Positions 1 through 7,524 are shown, counted from the stretch's first letter. The stretch: 16,739 bases of DNA from Blastocatellia bacterium (GCA_013695495.1 JACDAK010000128.1:1-16739), one strand, 5' to 3'. The notes: generated by a model from the letters alone, not told the origin. Program-made: numbers and translations.

Positions 1-101
1 GATATGACCCATAAAATTTGTTTTTCACCCGCATCGGACCCGATACGACCCACATCGGAACCGATATGACCCATAAAATTTGTTTTCGAGTCATATCGGT
101 T
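1..101. repeat. Short intergenic repeat array with an inverted copy
   Basis: A 24-base stretch beginning GATATGACCCATAAAATTTG occurs identically at 1-24 and 63-86. A shorter related unit, CGATACGACCCA, lies at 41-52 and matches CGATATGACCCA at 62-73 with one change. The core AACCGATATGAC at 59-70 is repeated in perfect inverted orientation at 90-101, giving a 12-bp stem with a 19-nt loop. Because a copy starts at base 1, the array probably continues outside the window. No convincing gene is seen between 1 and about 229. The function is unknown; it could be a noncoding interspersed repeat or a remnant of a mobile element. Confidence 0.6.
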
Positions 102-229
102 ACGAATCGAGCCACCAAGTGTTCGGACCGGGTCGAAATCAAACCGAATCGACGCGAAGACAATTGCATCCGAGCGAAAAAGAACGCAGAACGCCCCGGT
201 TCGACACGTTTTCGCATGGAATCTGGCGC

Positions 230-489
230 TGCCGGAACCGGGCGCGCTTCGGCGAGGCAACTGTGCCGCTGGATACTGTTTAGTCATGATCGTCTGCAAA
301 CGGACGAGCTCAATATGACTCACGATCTTATCTCTAATATGCTCATGGTAAGGCGTGAGGGGGTCACGGGCTGCAAGAAAACTAGCCGCCCGCAAACTTA
401 TTAAGAACAATCGAGGAACGATCACAGTCATCGATCGAAAGGGTCTCGAGGCCGCCTCGTGCGAATGCTACGAGATCGTTAATTTCTGA
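230..489 (+). pseudogene. Crp/Fnr-family regulator, C-terminal remnant (frameshifted)
   Basis: This is the wrecked C-terminal DNA-binding half of a Crp/Fnr-type transcription regulator. At 261-368 one frame reads LCRWILFSHDRLQTDELNMT and continues through a recognition-helix-like ISNMLMVRREGVT, the usual winged-helix pattern of the family. The frame breaks near 369. The next frame (370-489) continues with AARKLAARKLIKNNRGTITV and then DRKGLEAASCECYEIVNF before a TGA, which is the typical C-terminal end of this group. About two bases of a Glu codon seem to be missing at the break. Upstream, a third frame at 230-259 gives C-x-N-R...EA, which would precede LCRW, so a second frameshift near 260 is likely. 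No cAMP-binding-type N-terminal domain is recognisable. The family match is from sequence pattern memory; the loss of function is inferred from the frameshifts. Confidence 0.7.
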
Positions 490-544
490 ATACAACCGCC
501 TGTTGGGCCGCGGGATATCGCGGACCTATTCGTAATATTCTAAA

Positions 545-550
545 TATAAT
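545..550 (+). promoter_or_regulatory. Possible -10 element upstream of the amidohydrolase operon
   Basis: A perfect TATAAT hexamer lies about 120 bases before the ATG at 670, in the gap after the broken regulator. The matching -35 position (about 522-527, GGACCT) is poor, so this is only a weak candidate. The rest of 490-669 shows only a small 5-bp hairpin at 508-523 and no gene. Confidence 0.25.
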
Positions 551-669
551 CCAGCTGACGTCGACTGACGGCGGAACTCTGAACGCATTTTGTGTTTCGA
601 AACTTTTCGATTATGCTTTGCGTAATAGCATTTCACGCAGTTCGAAGATTTTCTACACTCACTACAGAT

Positions 670-2382
670 ATGAAACTTAAGCTCTTTTTGTTCGCTTTTG
701 CGGCGACCGGTTTGTTTGCAGGGGGTTCTGTGCATGCACAGTCTTACGCAATAACAAATGCACGGATCGTGACGGTCTCAGGGCCGACGATAGAACGCGG
801 AACGGTCGTTGTGCGTAACGGGTTGATCCATGCGGTTGGCGCCAATGTTACGGCGCCCAGCGACGCACAGGTTTTTGATGGGACGGGACTGACTGTCTAC
901 CCCGGATTTATTGATTCGCTGACGGCGGTGGGCATACAGCCCCCGGCACGGCCCGCGGGAGGCCCCGGCGGTGGTGGCGGAGGTGGAGCCGCGGCGGCCG
1001 CTGCTGCGGCTACGGCACAGGCGGGACAATCGAACTCGAATTATCCCGTGGGGCTGCGGCCGGAACTTGCGGCCTTCGAGGATATTAGAAGCAACGAAGC
1101 TTCGATCGAAGCGAACCGGAACGCAGGCATAACGACTGTCCTGTCGGTTGGCCGAACGGGCATATTTAACGGCCAGTCGGCGCTGATAAATCTCGCAGGC
1201 GATTCGGCTGGGGCGATGGTCGTGCGAAATCCTGTAGCTTTGCACATATCGTTTGCAACGATCCCGGGACAGTATCCCGGTTCGCTGTTGGGAACGTTCT
1301 CGGCATTGCGGCAGATGTTTCTGGACGCACGGCGGCTGGACGAAGTTCAGAAGATCTACGCTGCGGACCCGAGGGGAATCCGCCGGCCTGATGACGATCC
1401 GTCTCTGCAGGCGTTGATTCCGGCGCTGCAGCGGCAGATGCCGGTCGTGTTCACGGCGAATCGAGACATCGAGATCATAAGAGCGTTGGATCTCGCGAAA
1501 GAATTTAACCTGCGTGTGATGATCGCGGGTGGGCAAGAAGCGTGGAAGGTTGCGGACCGGTTGAAGTCGGCGGATGCGACGGTGCTGCTGTCGATGAATC
1601 ATCCGAGGCGGACGACGGCAGCGGCTCCTGACGCTGACCCCGAGCCGCTTGAGTTGCTTCGAAGCCGTGCAGAGGCACCAAAGAATGCGGTGAGGCTTTC
1701 AGAAGCAGGCGTTAAATATGCGTTTCAATCAGGCGGAGCGCCGAATGCCGCTGATTATCTCACGAACGCAGGGAAAGCGGTTGAGGCAGGACTGAGCCGC
1801 GATGCCGCAGTAAAGGCGATGACGCTTAGTGCGGCCGAAATATTTGGCGTTGATAATCGAATGGGTTCGGTCGAGGCCGGGAAGATCGCGAATCTTACGG
1901 TTGTCAGGGGCGATCCATTCGCACGCGAACGGGTAATTACCCATGTCTTTGTCGATGGGCAGGTGTTCGAACCGAAACCGCCCGCAACGCCCGCGAGCCC
2001 GGGTGGACCGGCAAGGCCGGGTGCGACTCCAGGTGCGGCTCCGGGAATTCCGGGTGCCACTCCGGGGACACCGCCTGCACTCGCAGCGGTTGGCGGCAAT
2101 TTTTCGATCACTATCGACATCCCCGGGCAGCCGCTGACCGGCACGTTTGCCCTAACGCAACAGGGAGCGTCGCTTACGGGAAGCATGCAGACGCAGCTTG
2201 GGACTGCGCCGATAAGGGATGGCCGTGTGACTGCCGAAGGCTTTAGCTTTACGGCGACGGTCGAATTTGGCGGGGCGTCGATCGATATCAACGTTCGCGG
2301 AACGGTTACCGGAAATCAGATCACCGGAACGATCGATTCGCCGCAGGGAACCGTGCCGTTCACCGGAACGCGTAATCCATAA
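670..2382 (+). CDS. Secreted amidohydrolase-like protein lacking metal ligands, with C-terminal beta domain
   Basis: The protein has 570 residues. A signal peptide (residues 1-23, ending VHA|Q) implies export. The body follows the amidohydrolase/imidazolonepropionase-like fold: an N-terminal strand-rich part (TNARIVTVSGPTIERGTVVV), then YPGFIDS where the barrel begins, and a C-terminal MGSVEAGKIANLTVVRGDP typical of the family. The usual D-x-H-x-H after PG(F/L)ID is absent (IDSLTAVG), and the segments that carry the later ligand His and Asp in the next gene read FTANRD, AGGQE and QSGGAP here. It is therefore probably not a metal hydrolase. A Gly/Ala-rich tract (about 97-117), a Pro/Gly linker (about 435-474) and a beta-rich domain (about 475-570, with GTVTGNQITGTID) are added. 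The open frame extends upstream to a GTG at 592, but the ATG at 670 directly precedes the signal peptide. It is the first gene of a three-gene operon, 33 nt before the next. Confidence 0.85.
   Translation: MKLKLFLFAFAATGLFAGGSVHAQSYAITNARIVTVSGPTIERGTVVVRNGLIHAVGANVTAPSDAQVFDGTGLTVYPGFIDSLTAVGIQPPARPAGGPGGGGGGGAAAAAAAATAQAGQSNSNYPVGLRPELAAFEDIRSNEASIEANRNAGITTVLSVGRTGIFNGQSALINLAGDSAGAMVVRNPVALHISFATIPGQYPGSLLGTFSALRQMFLDARRLDEVQKIYAADPRGIRRPDDDPSLQALIPALQRQMPVVFTANRDIEIIRALDLAKEFNLRVMIAGGQEAWKVADRLKSADATVLLSMNHPRRTTAAAPDADPEPLELLRSRAEAPKNAVRLSEAGVKYAFQSGGAPNAADYLTNAGKAVEAGLSRDAAVKAMTLSAAEIFGVDNRMGSVEAGKIANLTVVRGDPFARERVITHVFVDGQVFEPKPPATPASPGGPARPGATPGAAPGIPGATPGTPPALAAVGGNFSITIDIPGQPLTGTFALTQQGASLTGSMQTQLGTAPIRDGRVTAEGFSFTATVEFGGASIDINVRGTVTGNQITGTIDSPQGTVPFTGTRNP
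2005..2075 (+). repeat. Pro/Gly/Ala/Thr-rich coding repeat (interdomain linker)
   Basis: Degenerate repeats of PGATPGAAPGIPGATPGTPP in the first amidohydrolase gene link the barrel to the C-terminal beta domain. The repeats are short and imperfect. They suit a flexible spacer and could vary in length between strains. Confidence 0.6.
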
Positions 2383-2415
2383 TATTTAGGTTCAATAAAG
2401 ATTAAGAGGATCAAA

Positions 2416-3816
2416 ATGAGAAGATCATTTGTTTTATTTGTGGCTATCGCCATGCTTGCGACGGTGCCGTTAGTGGTGCCGGCACAGAGCAGCGAAACGC
2501 TGATAAGAAACGCGACGGTGCTGACGGCATCGCGCGGAACGCTTGAGAATACGGACATTCTCATTAGGGACGGCAAGATCTCACGCATTGGGCGGAACCT
2601 GTCGGCGGGCTCCGGTGCGCGGGTTATTGATGCGACCGGCAAGTTTGTGACGCCGGGGATCTTGGACGCGCACTCGCATTTGATGTTGAACGCGATCAAC
2701 GAGGGTTCGCTGTCGGTTACCTCGATGACACGGATCCGCGATGTGCTGAACCCGACGGATATCGGCGTTTATCGTGCGTTGGCGGGCGGCGTTACGGGAG
2801 CTTTGCTTCTGCACGGATCGGCCAATGCGATCGGCGGGCAGAGTTCGTCGGTGAAGTTTAAGTATGGCAAGCCGGTCGAAGATTTCGTAATCGCCGGGGC
2901 ACCGGAAGGTATCAAGTTCGCGATGGGCGAGAATCCGAAGCGTTCGAGCCAAACCTTCACGGGAGGGCAAACGCCGCGTTACCCGCGGACAAGGATGGGA
3001 ACGCTTGAGGTTATGCGTGATGCGTTTGAACGTGCACGCGATTACCGACAGGCTTGGGCGGATTACCGATCGAAGAAAACGCGTGTTCCACCGCGTCGGG
3101 ACATTGAGCTTGAGCCTGTCGTTGAGATATTAGAGGGCCGCCGCATAGTGCATGCTCACGGCTACCGTTCGGACGAGCATTTGAACCTGCTGCATATGGC
3201 GGAGGAGTTCGGATTCAAGATCGGCACGCTGCAGCACGGGCTTGAAGCTTATAAGTTTGCACCCGAGATCGCAAAGCATGGCGCGGGGGTTTCGATATTT
3301 GTCGACAGCTGGAGCTATAAGCTTGAAGCGTATGATTCGATCCCGTATAACGCATACATTCTTTGGAAGAACGGCGTTAACGTGTCGATCAACTCCGATT
3401 CGAATGAGCGAATACGCCGTTTGAATCTGGATGCCGCGAAGGTGATGAAGTACGGCGGTGTACCCGAACAGGATGCACTGAAGATGATCACGCTGAACCC
3501 GGCGATACAGATGGGCATTGGTAACCGCACGGGGTCTATCGACCAAGGCAAGGATGCTGACATCGTGATCTGGTCGGAGCATCCTTTCAGCCCTTACGCC
3601 CATGCGGAAATCACCATGATCGACGGTGAGGTTTATTTTGACCGGGCACAGGACCGTTCGCGGCAGGCAGAGCTTCGACGTGAGCGCGAAGAGCTTGAGA
3701 AGCTTGAAGTAAACCGTGCACCGGGTTCGGGCGGAACGCCGCCGAGAATACCGGCGGAGCGAGTTGAGGATGACCTTGGTGAACACCACGGCGAAATCGA
3801 TGGAGGTCACCGATGA
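2416..3816 (+). CDS. Secreted metal-dependent amidohydrolase
   Basis: The protein has 466 residues with a signal peptide of about 23 (ending VPA|Q), so it is exported. It belongs to the amidohydrolase superfamily (imidazolonepropionase-like). Unlike its two neighbours it has the full set of likely metal ligands: H86 and H88 in PGILDAHSHL, H246/H248 in RIVHAHGYR, H274 in LQHGLEAYK, and D328 in INSDSNE. The last segment (RTGSIDQGKDADIVIWSEHPF) is the family's closing strand. The substrate cannot be read from sequence; cyclic amides or peptides are typical for the group. A charged, helix-prone tail follows residue about 410. An AAGAGGA Shine-Dalgarno at 2404-2410 supports the ATG. The stop overlaps the next start in ATGA, so the two are translationally coupled. 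It is the only member of the triad predicted to be catalytic in the usual way. Confidence 0.9.
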   Translation: MRRSFVLFVAIAMLATVPLVVPAQSSETLIRNATVLTASRGTLENTDILIRDGKISRIGRNLSAGSGARVIDATGKFVTPGILDAHSHLMLNAINEGSLSVTSMTRIRDVLNPTDIGVYRALAGGVTGALLLHGSANAIGGQSSSVKFKYGKPVEDFVIAGAPEGIKFAMGENPKRSSQTFTGGQTPRYPRTRMGTLEVMRDAFERARDYRQAWADYRSKKTRVPPRRDIELEPVVEILEGRRIVHAHGYRSDEHLNLLHMAEEFGFKIGTLQHGLEAYKFAPEIAKHGAGVSIFVDSWSYKLEAYDSIPYNAYILWKNGVNVSINSDSNERIRRLNLDAAKVMKYGGVPEQDALKMITLNPAIQMGIGNRTGSIDQGKDADIVIWSEHPFSPYAHAEITMIDGEVYFDRAQDRSRQAELRREREELEKLEVNRAPGSGGTPPRIPAERVEDDLGEHHGEIDGGHR

Positions 3817-5174
3817 GACACATTGTAAGAGGAAGTTTGGGTATGAGATTTTTTGTATTGGCTGCGGCATTATTCGCGGCGGTCGCTGTTGACGCACAAA
3901 GCGACGGCGCACAGCAGAACCGGATCGGACGGTCGGGAACATTTGCCGTAACAAATGCGCGGATAGTTCCGGTGTCGGGTCCGGTGATTGAGAACGGCAC
4001 CATCGTGATCAGTGCGGGCAAGATCACTGCGGTCGGTGAAGGCATTTCGGTGCCTTCGGGTGCCGAGCGGATCGACGGGAAGGGCCTTTCGGTTTATCCG
4101 GGGATGATCGACGCAGGCACGGCTCTTGGGTTGGCCGAAGTCACACAGGGTGCCAACGCAACGATGGACATGACCGAAACGGGCACGATGAACGCGAACG
4201 CGAAAGCGATCACGGCGGTTAACCCGCATACGTCGCACGTGAACGTGACGCGGGTCAACGGCATCACGACCGTGATGTCTGCACCGCGGGGTGGGCTTAT
4301 CTCGGGGCAGGGAACTGTTATCAACCTGAACGGAGCGACGCAGGGTGATATGTCAGTTGTGCCCGAATTCGGATTGGTCATCAACTTCCCGAGAATTGCG
4401 ACCTTTGGCGGCTTCGGCGGCGGAGGGTTTGGCGGCGGACAGGCAATCGATTTCAACGAGGCGATTCGCCGTCGGGATAATCAGATCGACGAGCTGAAGA
4501 AGATCTTCCGCGACGCTCAGAATTATGCACGCGCACGCGAGGCATATGCGAAGGACAATTCGCTGCCCTATACCGCGGTCGATCTCAGGATGGATGCGAT
4601 GACGCCGTACATTCGCGGCGAGCGGCCGGTGATGTTGACGGTCGAACGCGAACGCGACATTCGTGCGGCGGTCAACTTTGTAAAAGAGATGAGCTTGAAG
4701 GGGATCATCGTGGGCGGTCAGGAAGCTCATCTGGTTGCCAGTGAGCTGAAGGCGAACGATGTTGCGGTGATCTATACAAACATCTACAGCCTTCCGGTTC
4801 GGCCGGATGATCCATACGACTTTTTGTTCGGTGCTCCGGGCGAACTGCAGAGGGCGGGGGTTCGATTTGCGATATCGACGGGTGATACGGGTGCCGAGGT
4901 TCGAGACCTGCCTTATCACGCAGGGCTCGCGGGCGCGTATGGCTTGTCGCGTGAAGAGGCTCTGAAGTCAGTGACCCTTTACCCGGCACAGATCTTGGGC
5001 GTAGCTGACAAAATGGGTTCGCTCGAGGTCGGTAAGATGGCGAACGTGGTAGTCACGGACGGCGACCTGCTTGATCCGCGAACGAACATCAAACACATGT
5101 TCATCAACGGCCGTCTGATCCCGTTGACCAGCCGCCACACGGACCTGTTCGACAGCTTTAAGGACAGGAAGTAG
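3813..5174 (+). CDS. Secreted amidohydrolase-like protein lacking metal ligands
   Basis: The protein has 453 residues. It begins in the ATGA overlap with the preceding gene, behind a GGAGG at 3802-3806. The N-terminus (to VDA|Q, about residue 28) is a signal peptide with a 10-residue leader; a second ATG at 3843 is possible but lacks the good ribosome site. It is closest in the window to the first gene of the operon: VTNARIVPVSGPVIENGTI versus ITNARIVTVSGPTIERGTV, and both have GGQEA. The metal HxH is replaced (YPGMIDAGTALG), and the later ligand segments read LTVERERD, VGGQEAH and STGDTG. It is probably a non-metal pseudoenzyme or has a changed activity. A Gly-rich loop (FGGFGGGGFGGGQ) lies mid-protein. 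It is the last gene before the terminator at 5201. Confidence 0.87.
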   Translation: MRHIVRGSLGMRFFVLAAALFAAVAVDAQSDGAQQNRIGRSGTFAVTNARIVPVSGPVIENGTIVISAGKITAVGEGISVPSGAERIDGKGLSVYPGMIDAGTALGLAEVTQGANATMDMTETGTMNANAKAITAVNPHTSHVNVTRVNGITTVMSAPRGGLISGQGTVINLNGATQGDMSVVPEFGLVINFPRIATFGGFGGGGFGGGQAIDFNEAIRRRDNQIDELKKIFRDAQNYARAREAYAKDNSLPYTAVDLRMDAMTPYIRGERPVMLTVERERDIRAAVNFVKEMSLKGIIVGGQEAHLVASELKANDVAVIYTNIYSLPVRPDDPYDFLFGAPGELQRAGVRFAISTGDTGAEVRDLPYHAGLAGAYGLSREEALKSVTLYPAQILGVADKMGSLEVGKMANVVVTDGDLLDPRTNIKHMFINGRLIPLTSRHTDLFDSFKDRK

Positions 5175-5200
5175 GGAACTTCAGCTTTTGCGTAGCTGGG

Positions 5201-5236
5201 AAAGCACCTCGGGGAACCGGGGTGCTTTATTGTTTT
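5201..5236 (+). terminator. Intrinsic terminator of the amidohydrolase operon
   Basis: AAAGCACCTCGG pairs with CCGGGGTGCTTT (12 bp with one T-G wobble) around a GGAA tetraloop, followed by ATTGTTTTT. It lies 26 nt after the stop at 5174. The opposing msrB stop codon (5227-5229) overlaps the stem, so the hairpin may serve both genes, although on the minus strand the T tract is weaker. Confidence 0.85.
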
Positions 5237-5673
5237 TGCGGGATGTCTTCGCCTTCGGGGAAGAATTGGAGGGAGGCGGAGTTTAGGCAGTAGCGTTGGC
5301 CGGTGGGGGGCGGGCCGTCGGGGAACACGTGGCCCTGGTGGCCGCCGCAACGGGCGCAGCGGATCTCGATGCGGATCATGCCGTAGCTTGAGTCTTTTAT
5401 GTTTTCGAGATGATCTTTGTCAAAGGGCGAATGGAACGAAGGCCAGCCGGTGCCCGATTCGAACTTGTGCTTCGAGGTAAAGAGCGGCAGCCCGCAGAGG
5501 CGGCAGGCGTAGGTGCCGTCCTGTTTGTTGTCGAGCAGAGTTCCGCAGAATGGAGGTTCGGTGCCCTGGTCGAGCAAAACGCGGTATTCTTCTTCATTCA
5601 GATCTGCCGCGAGGCGTTGAATGTTCTCGGCGTCGAGGGGAGTGATGTCGTATCCTGATTGTGAAGTGCTCAT
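5227..5673 (-). CDS. msrB: Peptide-methionine (R)-S-oxide reductase MsrB
   Basis: It reduces methionine-R-sulfoxide in proteins back to methionine, a repair step after oxidative damage. The 148-residue length fits a single-domain MsrB. Two CxxC pairs (C57/C60 in CRLCG and C106/C109 in CARCGG) form the structural zinc site, and C129 in RYCLNSASL is the catalytic cysteine. The motifs SGTGWPSF and GHVFPDGP are diagnostic. There is no signal peptide, so it is probably cytoplasmic. It lies 61 nt downstream of lpxD on the same strand and may be cotranscribed with it. C43 in PPFCGTLL could act as a resolving cysteine, but this is not certain. Confidence 0.96.
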   Translation of the reverse strand: MSTSQSGYDITPLDAENIQRLAADLNEEEYRVLLDQGTEPPFCGTLLDNKQDGTYACRLCGLPLFTSKHKFESGTGWPSFHSPFDKDHLENIKDSSYGMIRIEIRCARCGGHQGHVFPDGPPPTGQRYCLNSASLQFFPEGEDIPQKQ

Positions 5674-5698
5674 ATTGATCGCCGCTGGAAGCCCCGGT

Positions 5699-5756
5699 CG
5701 CTACGGTTCCCGGTACTGACTTAGGTGCCGGGCGTTACAGCTCCCGGTTCTGACTT
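5699..5756. repeat. Degenerate 34-nt tandem repeat at the lpxD-msrB junction
   Basis: On the minus strand, AAGTCAGAACCGGGA (5756-5742, the last codons of lpxD) is followed 34 nt later by AAGTCAGTACCGGGA (5722-5708). Over the full 34-nt unit about 25 positions agree. The unit ends the lpxD reading frame, so the last residues of LpxD (SQNREL) are encoded by repeat sequence. CCCGGTAC at 5709-5716 also partly pairs with GTGCCGGG at 5725-5732. It may belong to a family of short interspersed repeats; that is inference. Confidence 0.55.
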
Positions 5757-6769
5757 TCGGAAAGCAGCTTTTCTAGCTTTCTCAGGCGCTGGGCCATTTC
5801 TCCTAGTTTCCGATAAGCAGATGTCGACCGCAACCATTCGCGGTTGTCGAACGCGGGTACGCCGGACATTATTTTGCCGGGTTCAATGTCGTGGCTGGTG
5901 GCTGACTTTGCGGTTAGCACGGCGTCGTCGCCGACTTTTAGGTGGCCGGCAATGCCTACTTGGCCCGCGAGGATTACGCGTTTGCCGATGACCGAGCTAC
6001 CGGCTAGGCCGGTTTGCGCGCAGATGAGAGCGTCTTCGTCGACGGTGCAGGAATGGCCGATCTGGACCATATTGTCGATCTTGGCGCCCCGGGCGATGCG
6101 GGTTTCGCCCATTGCGGCACGGTCGACGGCGGAGTTTGCTCCGATCTCAACATCATCTTCGATGATCACTCGTCCGGTCTGCGGGATCTTGAGCCAGCGC
6201 CTGTCGGGTTGGCGTGCGTAGCCGAAGCCGTCGGCGCCGATGGTCGTGTTGTTGTGGATGATGCAATTATCGCCGATCTCGCAATATTCGCGAATCGTGG
6301 AACCTGCGTGGACGACGGTGTTCTCACCTATCGACACGCCTTCATAGATCGTGACATTTGGGTAAAGAATCACCCCGTCAGCGATGGTGCAGTGCTTTCC
6401 GATGACGACGTTAGCGTGGATCTCGGCTGACTCTGAAATATCGGCGGTGCCGTCGATGACTGCGGCGGGATGAATCGATCCCAGAGCCATGCGCTGCGGG
6501 TGGAAGATGCGAAGCGCCTTTGCGTAGGAGAGGTAAGGATCTTTGGATCTAAGCAGGACGATGTCATCGCGTCCCGGGTCGACATTATCAGCGATGAAGA
6601 TCGCTGCGGCCTTTGTGGTGGCGACTTGCGGGGTATATTTAGGGTTTGCGAGGAACGTGACCTCGGCGGGACCAGCCTTATCAAGCGGAGCCACCGCCGT
6701 GATCTCGATATCTTCGGTCAGATCGTCGACCGAGGCTCCGGTTTTTTCCGCAAGTTCCGAAAGCTTCAT
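5735..6769 (-). CDS. lpxD: UDP-3-O-(3-hydroxyacyl)glucosamine N-acyltransferase LpxD
   Basis: This cytoplasmic enzyme performs the third step of lipid A synthesis, adding a hydroxyacyl chain from acyl-ACP to the 2-amino group of UDP-3-O-acylglucosamine. At 344 residues it has the family length. The N-terminal uridine-binding domain (about 1-100, with TFLANPKY) is followed by many left-handed beta-helix hexapeptide repeats (about 100-310), then a helical C-terminus. The motifs GADGFGYA and MVQIGHSC are diagnostic; H239 falls at the same number as the catalytic His of the E. coli enzyme. lpxA, fabZ and lpxB are not beside it, so it is not in the common lpx cluster. It indicates a Gram-negative outer membrane. 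The last few residues are encoded by a tandem repeat. Confidence 0.96.
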   Translation of the reverse strand: MKLSELAEKTGASVDDLTEDIEITAVAPLDKAGPAEVTFLANPKYTPQVATTKAAAIFIADNVDPGRDDIVLLRSKDPYLSYAKALRIFHPQRMALGSIHPAAVIDGTADISESAEIHANVVIGKHCTIADGVILYPNVTIYEGVSIGENTVVHAGSTIREYCEIGDNCIIHNNTTIGADGFGYARQPDRRWLKIPQTGRVIIEDDVEIGANSAVDRAAMGETRIARGAKIDNMVQIGHSCTVDEDALICAQTGLAGSSVIGKRVILAGQVGIAGHLKVGDDAVLTAKSATSHDIEPGKIMSGVPAFDNREWLRSTSAYRKLGEMAQRLRKLEKLLSESQNREL

Positions 6770-6912
6770 ACAAAGTCAGATACATCCTTGAAAAAAAGTT
6801 AGGGGCTGTGCAACACTAGTTTTAACAGACAAGATTACCCCAAGCAAAGCGCCCATCGTCTTTTGCCTCTTCCCGAATCCGATCTTAAGAAGTACCAGGA
6901 GTTAAAAGCTGT

Positions 6913-7524
6913 ATGAACGAAAAGAACCCCAATCAGTCGGGAAAAAAGACCACTGCCGAGGACTATCTTGCTGCGGAGCGTGGTGGTGTTGTGCGAAGTG
7001 AATTTATAGACGGCCGGGTGGTGGAACGGCCCGAGTCGAACCGCTGGCATAATCTGATCGTGTCTAACACGGCGATCATTATCGGCGGACGCATACAGGG
7101 GCACAAATGCGACATTTACATCAGCGACATGCGGGTGAAGTTCAAGAACGGTTCAATAAGTTATCCCGACCTAGTTATCGTGAACGGGGAGCCATCGTTT
7201 GGCGATGCCCGGATGGATCTGCTACTGAACCCCACGGTGGTCATCGAGATCTTTTCTTCGAACACAGACACGGCAGGGAAATCGCGAAAGCTTGAAAGCT
7301 TTCTTGAACTAGACAGTATCAAAGAATGCCTGCTGATAAAGCAGGACGAGATGCGGGTAGAGCACTACGCGAAGCAGAATCACAAACAGTGGATCTACAG
7401 AATCTATAACGAACGCGACGATGTTATCTCGCTGGATTCTGTAACCTGTAAGCTTTCGCTGCAAGAGATCTATGCGCAGATCAAGCTCGGGCATCAACTG
7501 CTTAGCTCGACGGCCGCGAATTAA
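6913..7524 (+). CDS. Uma2-family (DUF820) putative endonuclease
   Basis: The protein has 203 residues and belongs to the Uma2/DUF820 family, which has a PD-(D/E)xK nuclease-like fold and is found in many copies in cyanobacteria, Chloroflexota and Acidobacteriota. Its biological role is not settled. Visible family features are SEFIDGRVVER near the N-terminus, RWHNLI, the acidic pair D86 in SYPDLVIV and E112 in VVIEIFS, and K126 in a basic helix leading to LDSIKECLLI. These are plausible catalytic residues. AGGAG at 6897-6901 is an acceptable ribosome site 11 nt before the ATG. It is divergent from lpxD and stops 2 nt from the convergent priA stop. No partner antitoxin or methylase gene is adjacent. 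Confidence 0.85.
   Translation: MNEKNPNQSGKKTTAEDYLAAERGGVVRSEFIDGRVVERPESNRWHNLIVSNTAIIIGGRIQGHKCDIYISDMRVKFKNGSISYPDLVIVNGEPSFGDARMDLLLNPTVVIEIFSSNTDTAGKSRKLESFLELDSIKECLLIKQDEMRVEHYAKQNHKQWIYRIYNERDDVISLDSVTCKLSLQEIYAQIKLGHQLLSSTAAN

Noticed and set aside
1..101. CRISPR array
   Set aside because: The repeats overlap in sequence with the intervals between them, are few, and are partly inverted; no regular spacers of 30-40 nt and no cas genes are present.
18..404. Open frame of 128 codons as a gene
   Set aside because: It starts in the repeat array at a TTG and only codons after about 261 resemble a protein (Crp/Fnr). The frame is cut short by a frameshift at about 369, so it is treated as part of a pseudogene.
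592..669. Longer start (GTG at 592) for the first amidohydrolase
   Set aside because: It would bury the signal peptide behind 26 extra residues; the ATG at 670 directly begins the signal peptide.
778..1602. Long minus-strand open frame (274 codons)
   Set aside because: Its product is Arg/His-rich and has no domain pattern; it is a shadow of the amidohydrolase gene, as are similar minus-strand frames over 3130-3954 and 4353-4919.
6770..6912. Shared divergent promoter or riboswitch between lpxD and the Uma2 gene
   Set aside because: No convincing -35/-10 pair and no conserved structured leader could be recognised in the 143-nt gap.
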